From assembly GCA_020697475.1 (NCBI GenBank), contig JAJFMO010000097.1:1-11205 (forward strand): a stretch of DNA of 11,205 bases. Direction: 5' to 3'. The stretch's first letter is position 1; each line of letters begins with the position of its first letter. The translations under genes were made by a program, and so were the position numbers. The notes under the pieces are model-generated. The model saw only the letters and a program-made list of their open reading frames with translations. It had not been told where the DNA came from and did no database searches. Shown here piece by piece: positions 6,739-11,205 of this stretch. The DNA comes from Paenibacillaceae bacterium. Lineage in GTDB: Bacteria > Bacillota > Bacilli > Paenibacillales > NBRC-103111.

Positions 6739-7839
6739 AATAAAAGTGGTTTCCTTAGGATTGGATGTAAAGGTGATATCCCCGTTGTTTTTGTCCATAA
6801 TTTGCTTGCAAATCGTGAGCCCAAGGCCGGTTCCATCCATCTTGCTCGTCACAAACGGGGTGAAAATCGTCTCCTTCACTTCTTCGGGAATTTCCGGACC
6901 GTTGTTCGTCATGCTTAAATAATAAGCAGCTTCGTCCTCGTAACAGCGTATTCTGATCTTTTTCGGAAGAGGAGTCGTTGATAAAGCGTCGATGCTGTTA
7001 TTTAACAGGTTGGACAACACCTGCTGCAGGGCCACTTTCTGCACCAGGAGAGAAATATCGCTTTCGGGCGATATTTTCAGGTTAATATTTTCGCTGACCA
7101 GGCGCGGCTGAATCATGGATAGGACGGAATCCACAAGCTGTCGGGTTGTGATATTCACGAACGGTTCGTCAATAATCCGTTTTTTGGAGAAGCTCAGGAA
7201 CCCTGTAATTTGCATCTGGAAATTTTCGAACTCGCTCTGAATAACGTCGATATATTTTTCTACCTTGATTAAAGAATCGGGGGGAAGGTTGGATCGAATC
7301 AGCTTCAAAAAACCGCCGATGGCTGTTAAAGGATTTCTCAGTTCATGGGCCATACTTGCCGCCATCTTGCCGATTAAATTCAAGCGATCGTCGTGCAGCT
7401 CGTTGATCTTCTGATCTTTCTCCGCAAGAACAGATTTCGTGAGGTTCCAGTACCCGTCGCATACCCATCGTTCAAAAGCATCGATTCGGGAATGAATCTG
7501 CATGATCCTAGGTAGCGGGACATCCGGCCTGGGATCCATCTGCAATAACGTTTCCTGAAGAGCTTCCCGCCAAAGGTGGGTGCTGTGCAACGAATGGACA
7601 AATGGAATGTTTTTCTTGGCCAATAATTGACACCATTGGGGGACTTGCTGCCGGATGGAATGCGTTTCCATCGGGATATCCAAGTCTAAGGTGAAGTCAA
7701 AATACAGAGCGCCGGTTTTGTGAAGTTCGGTTAAATCATAGATGCCCGGGTATTCCAGATCAAGCCGGGCCCACCACTTTTGGATGATTGTCTCCTTGTA
7801 CCCATGCAGTAAACGAATAAATTTCTCTTGCTCGCACAT
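6679..7839 (-). CDS. Orphan cytosolic sensor histidine kinase (sporulation-kinase type)
   Basis: The product has 386 residues and no membrane helices. Residues 1-150 form a helical input region beginning FIRLLHGYKETIIQKWWARL, reminiscent of RsbRD_N-type N-terminal domains (tentative). The dimerisation and phosphoacceptor box is MAHELRNPLTAIGGFLKLI with His165, very like Bacillus Kin kinases. The ATPase domain has the N box LQQVLSNLLNNSIDAL (271-286), a G1 box TNNGPEIPEE (311-320) where Asn replaces the usual Asp, and FTPFVTSKMDGTGLGL (326-341). The start at 7839 follows GAGGG with a seven-base gap. No response regulator is adjacent, so it may feed a Spo0F-like phosphorelay (inference). The last ~14 residues (ARRPPIPSAQHSQ) lie past the conserved core and are encoded antisense to the MMPL C-terminus. 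The gene is divergent from the lipoprotein gene. Confidence 0.92.
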   Translation of the reverse strand: MCEQEKFIRLLHGYKETIIQKWWARLDLEYPGIYDLTELHKTGALYFDFTLDLDIPMETHSIRQQVPQWCQLLAKKNIPFVHSLHSTHLWREALQETLLQMDPRPDVPLPRIMQIHSRIDAFERWVCDGYWNLTKSVLAEKDQKINELHDDRLNLIGKMAASMAHELRNPLTAIGGFLKLIRSNLPPDSLIKVEKYIDVIQSEFENFQMQITGFLSFSKKRIIDEPFVNITTRQLVDSVLSMIQPRLVSENINLKISPESDISLLVQKVALQQVLSNLLNNSIDALSTTPLPKKIRIRCYEDEAAYYLSMTNNGPEIPEEVKETIFTPFVTSKMDGTGLGLTICKQIMDKNNGDITFTSNPKETTFILSFTKPARRPPIPSAQHSQ

Positions 7840-7875
7840 TGGATGTCCCTCGCTTCGTGTCCTCGCTCCCGCTTC

Positions 7876-7903
7876 ATTATATATTCTATGAACTCACTTT
7901 AAA
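7876..7903 (-). promoter_or_regulatory. Likely sigma-A promoter of the histidine kinase gene
   Basis: Read on the minus strand, TTTAAA (7903-7898) and a perfect TATAAT (7881-7876) are separated by 16 bp. Transcription would start about 7869, giving a leader of roughly 30 bases before the ATG at 7839. The -10 element is strong and the -35 element weak. Confidence 0.55.
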
Positions 7904-7911
7904 TCCTCCTT

Positions 7912-7928
7912 TGAATTGGCGAAATTCA
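7912..7928. promoter_or_regulatory. Inverted repeat in the divergent intergenic region (candidate operator)
   Basis: The arms TGAATT and AATTCA flank the five-base spacer GGCGA. The repeat lies between the two divergent genes, overlaps the putative -35 of the lipoprotein promoter, and sits about 9 bp upstream of the kinase promoter -35. A regulator bound here could act on both genes. No protein is known to me for this exact site. Confidence 0.35.
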
Positions 7929-7945
7929 CACGTATCCGGTATGCT
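7916..7945 (+). promoter_or_regulatory. Possible promoter of the lipoprotein gene
   Basis: TTGGCG (7916-7921) and TATGCT (7940-7945) are spaced by 18 bp and lie about 46 bp before the ATG. Each hexamer matches the sigma-A consensus at only four positions, so this is a weak call; the location fits. Confidence 0.35.
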
Positions 7946-7976
7946 TGGATGAAACGGTTTTAGCGCCTGTTATGTG

Positions 7977-7983
7977 AAAGGAG
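7977..7983 (+). promoter_or_regulatory. Ribosome binding site deciding the lipoprotein start
   Basis: AAAGGAG is eight bases before ATG 7992. This excludes the in-frame GTG at 7974, which lies directly before the site and would place six extra residues ahead of the signal peptide. Confidence 0.8.
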
Positions 7984-7991
7984 TCAATACA

Positions 7992-10229
7992 ATGAGGTTC
8001 CAATGGACAGCCATCGCGTCAGCCATCCTGGCACTTTCCCTCCTCGCCGGTTGCGACAAGGATGAGGCCGCCCCCAACGCCCCCAGCGCCCCTAAGGCAC
8101 CTGAGAATCAGCAGCCGGAAGTGGTGGTGCCAGCTGACAATCGCACACTTTCCAGTTTGGATATGCTTACTAAGGGCTTTCCCAAATTTGTCGCCTTCCG
8201 GAATTCGGAAGCGTATTTTGACAGAGTTCGCCCTGCGGGCATGGTCGGGAATGAAGCGCTGTGGATGGACTATTTTTCGAAAAATTATGACGGGATCATC
8301 GGAAAGGTTCTTTTGGAGGAAAATCAGGATGTTGGCAAAAATTTGCCGGTGTTCGTGAAATACAAGGAGGAACATCCGGAGAAAACCGTGCTGCTGCATT
8401 TCAACGCCAGGGCCAAGAGAGTGAATCAGATGCTGAAGGATATGATGGACGGAACGTTCTTTCCGGGACATATTCTGTATCAGGAAGGCTCCAAGGGCGT
8501 CGGCGACATTGCGGAAGCGAAAGGTGAAACCACCCTCAAGGTGGAGGATGCGGACAAGTTTTTTCATATGAATTGGCGCGGAGCCAATATGACGTATCAA
8601 GGCGGACAATGGGCCTTTATCGTCAATCTGCTGCCTGACGGGAAGCCGGACTGGTACAGCGGCGAGTACGTGTATTTGACCGGTCACAATATCGAGGACA
8701 ATACTTTACAGGCAAAAAGAGGGTTGTACGGGACGCCGGTTAGAAGCTTCAAAGCCGGACAATATGTGATTTTGCCCTGCGAAGGCGGGTCTTCGGTGGG
8801 AGATGACGATTTTAACTTCGTGTACAATTACTCGGTCGACGGTCCCAAGGATAAGAGTGGGCGGAATGGGATCGACGCCTTGGTTGATTTTCTGGGGAAG
8901 CATTTCGAAACGGATTTAAAGGTGTTTGACGGGATTGCGATGGACGTGCTTCAAGTGCATGAATTTACGTCGGTCGATGCCGACGGCGATCTGGTGGCCG
9001 AGAGCGGGCTAGGGATGCCCAATGTTGAGCTTCGCAAGGGACTCTATGAGTTCGCCAAAAAACTACGGCAGCGGCTCGGTCCCGACAAGCTGATCACGGT
9101 GGACGGGCAGGATATGAGCGATTACGTTAATGTGGGCAGCTATTTCAATGGGATGGAGAGCGAGGGCTGGCCGTTTCACCAAGACCTGGAAGTCAGCGAA
9201 TGGTCTTCGGGCCTGAACCGAACTCTCTATTATCAAGGGGACAATGTAACCCAACCGCGGTTTACTTATTTTGTAAGCAAGATGAACTCGGATGTCGATC
9301 GGAATAAAATGTATCAGCCGTCCGATTACTGGCGCTTGTTCAATGCGGCCGCGGCGGTTACGAAGAGTGTCGTGGCCGTCAGTTCGCCGTGGAAGCAGGA
9401 GGATCGGAGCGCGAAGCCGCCGGATAAAATGTTTGACGAGTTGGTAAAAGGGGCGGAAAATGTCGAAGGAGGCTGGCTGGGGCAGCCGATCGGGCCGTTG
9501 GTCAGGCTGGCGGCATCGACGCCGGATTTGTTGGAGGGCCAGGGAGTCGAGATGAGCGACAGCTTTATCTCGATGTTTTCGGGGGATCGTACAACCTTTG
9601 CAAAAAATGGGGGGCGCCTGGCCGTCTCTTCGCAGAAGGATGCAACGCTGTTCCGATTTGGTCCTGTGGACACGAAGGGGATGACGGATATCACCTTGTT
9701 CTTCACGATAAGCATGGATCCGGACAAGCGGTTGTACGACGATATGCGTTCCGAACTGATCATCAAAGCGTATGATCCTTCCGGCAAAGTCGTGGGTGGA
9801 GCCGAAACCGGAGGATTGGTAAGGAAAGGTCTCAGCGATTCGCCGATCGGCAAGGACGAGTTCGAGGTGGTCGTCAGTTACCGGGATCTGAAGGCGGACG
9901 AGTTGACGTTGGAATTTTCGACGACGAATAACTCAGTGATGTACCTCTCCAAAGTGACAGCCCACAACGCCCCGGATGCCGTTTATCGAGAGTTCGAGCA
10001 CGGGCTGGTCATCGCGAATCCGTCCAGAAGCTCCGACTACACGTTCGATACGTCCAACCTTCCGGGCATGACCTCACCAGGTCGCAAGTATAAACGGATC
10101 CAAGGGACGCCGTATCGTGACGAAAAAGGCGTACTCAGGGACGATTCGGTGAAGGTGAATACCGGCCAGCCGGTCACGGCGCCGATTCAGTTAACCCATG
10201 ATGCGCTGTTTCTTGATGTTACGGATTGA
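7992..10229 (+). CDS. Secreted lipoprotein, putative extracellular glycoside hydrolase (GHL-type TIM barrel)
   Basis: The product has 745 residues. The N-terminus MRFQWTAIASAILALSLLAG ends at lipobox Cys21, followed by a Pro/Ala-rich linker to about residue 50. The body (about 60-510) resembles putative bacterial glycoside hydrolases. It has VLLHFNAR (133-140), FNFVYNYS (274-281), a strand FDGIAMDVL with D313 and D318 (312-320), the acidic loop DADGD (329-333) that looks calcium-binding, LRQRLGPDKLITVDGQ (358-373) and FNGMESEGW (385-393). A region at 175-262 (GEYVYLT...TLQAKRGLYGTPV) looks like a small beta insert. Residues 520-660 look like a carbohydrate-binding beta-sandwich. The C-terminus (YREFEHGLVIANPS, YKRIQGTPY, DALFLDVTD) matches the usual beta-domain that ends these proteins. 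Asp318 and Glu389 or Glu391 are candidate catalytic residues. It probably acts on a cell-surface or exopolysaccharide glycan; the substrate is unknown. No frameshift seen. Confidence 0.75.
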   Translation: MRFQWTAIASAILALSLLAGCDKDEAAPNAPSAPKAPENQQPEVVVPADNRTLSSLDMLTKGFPKFVAFRNSEAYFDRVRPAGMVGNEALWMDYFSKNYDGIIGKVLLEENQDVGKNLPVFVKYKEEHPEKTVLLHFNARAKRVNQMLKDMMDGTFFPGHILYQEGSKGVGDIAEAKGETTLKVEDADKFFHMNWRGANMTYQGGQWAFIVNLLPDGKPDWYSGEYVYLTGHNIEDNTLQAKRGLYGTPVRSFKAGQYVILPCEGGSSVGDDDFNFVYNYSVDGPKDKSGRNGIDALVDFLGKHFETDLKVFDGIAMDVLQVHEFTSVDADGDLVAESGLGMPNVELRKGLYEFAKKLRQRLGPDKLITVDGQDMSDYVNVGSYFNGMESEGWPFHQDLEVSEWSSGLNRTLYYQGDNVTQPRFTYFVSKMNSDVDRNKMYQPSDYWRLFNAAAAVTKSVVAVSSPWKQEDRSAKPPDKMFDELVKGAENVEGGWLGQPIGPLVRLAASTPDLLEGQGVEMSDSFISMFSGDRTTFAKNGGRLAVSSQKDATLFRFGPVDTKGMTDITLFFTISMDPDKRLYDDMRSELIIKAYDPSGKVVGGAETGGLVRKGLSDSPIGKDEFEVVVSYRDLKADELTLEFSTTNNSVMYLSKVTAHNAPDAVYREFEHGLVIANPSRSSDYTFDTSNLPGMTSPGRKYKRIQGTPYRDEKGVLRDDSVKVNTGQPVTAPIQLTHDALFLDVTD

Positions 10230-10233
10230 AAGA

Positions 10234-10274
10234 GGAAGGTTCGTCACGCCAAACGGAGGCGGCTCGAACTTTCC
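10234..10274. terminator. Stem-loop across the convergent junction, possible bidirectional terminator
   Basis: The arms GGAAGGTTCG and CGAACTTTCC pair over ten positions with one G-T. Inside, CGCC pairs with GGCG, separated from the outer stem by three-base internal loops, around a seven-base apex (AAACGGA). It begins four bases after the lipoprotein stop and includes the stop and last codons of the GH15-like gene. Neither side has a real T-tract (minus side CTCTTTC only), so it may end transcription poorly or mainly protect 3' ends. Confidence 0.5.
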
Positions 10275-11205
10275 GGCAAGGCTTCCTTAGCCAAAATATA
10301 CATAGCCGAGCTCCAGCCGAGCGGTGTGTTCGGGTTTGGTTTGGGCATCGACGCGTAATATAGCTCTGGAAGCACGCCTGGCGCAACCATCACGGCTTCC
10401 GTGCGCTCGATGTAATCCAGTGCCCGCTCTCGATTGCCAAGCTCAAGGTGACAAAGGGCAAGCCATGGAAGCCCGAACGTCCATTCCGCCTCACTGCCGG
10501 CATAGAAGGAGGGAGGATGACTGCGGCCGAACTCGGCCTCCTTCGTGCTGTAATAGCTGTCTCCTTCATAGCGGATCACCCCGCGTCTGCGAAGCAGGCG
10601 GCTCTCGACATCGGAAATCAGCATCTCGCCAAGCAAGCCGTTAAACAGCCGGTAAGGGTATATTAGACTCAACTGGGCCAGATCGGTCCGCTTCGTATCG
10701 CTCTCCCGGGGGAAGAGATTCAAAACAACTTCCAGCCCCCGCTCAATCAAACCGATTGGAATATGGACGACCTGCTCAACCGACTTAAGACCGGCGACGC
10801 AGGCGCCGACGGAAGAGACATGTACTTCCCGGTTTTCCTCCCACATGCCATTGTCGGGATCGTGCCAATATTCGACGCTTTGCAAATAATAGACAAGCTT
10901 CTGGAGCAACTGACGGTCATGATCGGAGCGAAACATACGTTTCCCGACTTTAAGTCCATTCCCAACGCCAAACAGAAAGGCTCCGATCATATCGTGCTGC
11001 GCATGGCCCCAGTTTTGCGTATGGATTTCCTTCAAATCCTCCGAATAACGGGCATGGATATATTCCCACTCCCAAACCGGTGTATGTTCCTTCAAGATAT
11101 CCAGCTTCCACTCGTATTCGGCGAATAAATCCCAGAGACGATAGTAAGTTTGTTCATAATAATCGCATTGTTTATTCAGGTAGGGTAATGTCATATATAC
11201 ACAGT
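10244..11205 (-). CDS. GH15-like (alpha/alpha)6-barrel protein, 5' end outside the window
   Basis: The open frame continues past the ATG at 11194 to the window edge (visible upstream codons C-V-Y) with no ribosome site. The join reads CVYMTLPYLNK, matching the W.RD.VY motif of GH15 glucoamylase-like and phosphorylase-kinase-like proteins, so the true start is beyond 11205. Numbering from ATG 11194 there are 316 residues. VWEWEYIHARYS is at 40-51, NWGHAQHDMIGAFLFGVG at 61-78, DNGMWEENREVHVSS at 114-128 with the likely acid Glu119/120, EAEWTFGLPWLALCHLELG at 235-253, and LPELYY...PNPNTPLGWSSA at 275-296 with the likely base Glu277. Both catalytic acids therefore seem kept. The family hydrolyses or binds alpha-glucans; no signal is visible since the start is missing. 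It converges on the lipoprotein gene (14 bp between stops). A cytosolic or wall-related role cannot be told apart here. Confidence 0.82.
   Translation of the reverse strand, partial: CVYMTLPYLNKQCDYYEQTYYRLWDLFAEYEWKLDILKEHTPVWEWEYIHARYSEDLKEIHTQNWGHAQHDMIGAFLFGVGNGLKVGKRMFRSDHDRQLLQKLVYYLQSVEYWHDPDNGMWEENREVHVSSVGACVAGLKSVEQVVHIPIGLIERGLEVVLNLFPRESDTKRTDLAQLSLIYPYRLFNGLLGEMLISDVESRLLRRRGVIRYEGDSYYSTKEAEFGRSHPPSFYAGSEAEWTFGLPWLALCHLELGNRERALDYIERTEAVMVAPGVLPELYYASMPKPNPNTPLGWSSAMYILAKEALPESSSRLRLA

Noticed and set aside
8019..8687. 222-codon minus-strand open frame within the lipoprotein gene
   Set aside because: His/Arg/Leu-rich antisense shadow; the plus strand has a clear signal peptide and conserved motifs.
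7974..10229. Lipoprotein start at GTG 7974
   Set aside because: The start would precede the AAAGGAG site that serves ATG 7992, and the signal peptide is normal from 7992.
1..11205. CRISPR, tRNA/rRNA, insertion sequence or prophage content
   Set aside because: No spaced direct repeats with unique spacers, no RNA-gene consensus, no transposase or phage proteins. The only repeats are the in-frame 264-bp units.

Overview
The window looks like chromosome of a Gram-positive spore-former of the Paenibacillaceae type (Paenibacillus or Cohnella-like). Four things suggest this: atrophied bacterial Ig repeats joined to a discoidin domain, a bacillar type III polyketide synthase (PKS) cluster, an orphan kinase of the sporulation-kinase type, and a lipoprotein with a type II signal behind a strong AGGAG-like ribosome site. 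This assignment is inference from protein families; no rRNA or other marker is present.

Layout. (1) 1-1566 (+): the 3' part of a large secreted protein with 264-bp Ig-like repeats, one of them carrying an inserted four-cysteine module, and a C-terminal F5/8C (discoidin) domain. A hairpin follows at 1610-1643. (2) 1764-6738 (+): a tight four-gene operon of type III PKS, SAM methyltransferase, FAD oxidoreductase of the geranylgeranyl-reductase type and MMPL/RND exporter. Every junction is overlapping or within a few bases. The PKS is broken: its N-terminal half and C-terminal half lie in different frames, and the segment between them, including the usual GDGA region, is missing. The three downstream genes look intact. 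(3) 6679-7839 (-): an orphan cytosolic histidine kinase whose 3' end overlaps the MMPL gene tail-to-tail by 60 bp. (4) 7840-7991: a 152-bp divergent intergenic region with promoter-like elements and a TGAATT palindrome. (5) 7992-10229 (+): a 745-residue lipoprotein resembling putative extracellular TIM-barrel glycoside hydrolases. (6) 10244-11205 (-): a GH15-like (alpha/alpha)6 protein that runs off the window edge. It converges on the lipoprotein gene with 14 bp between the stop codons and a large stem-loop covering the junction.

How they work together. The PKS operon would make a lipid-like phenolic or pyrone, methylate and oxidise or reduce it, and export it or place it in the membrane. 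With the PKS disrupted, the pathway is probably decaying or depends on a PKS encoded elsewhere. The two flanking blocks (surface adhesin-like protein on the left, two carbohydrate-active proteins on the right) concern the cell surface and polysaccharides. The kinase may feed a phosphorelay; no response regulator is adjacent. No RNA genes, CRISPR arrays, insertion sequences or phage genes were seen.
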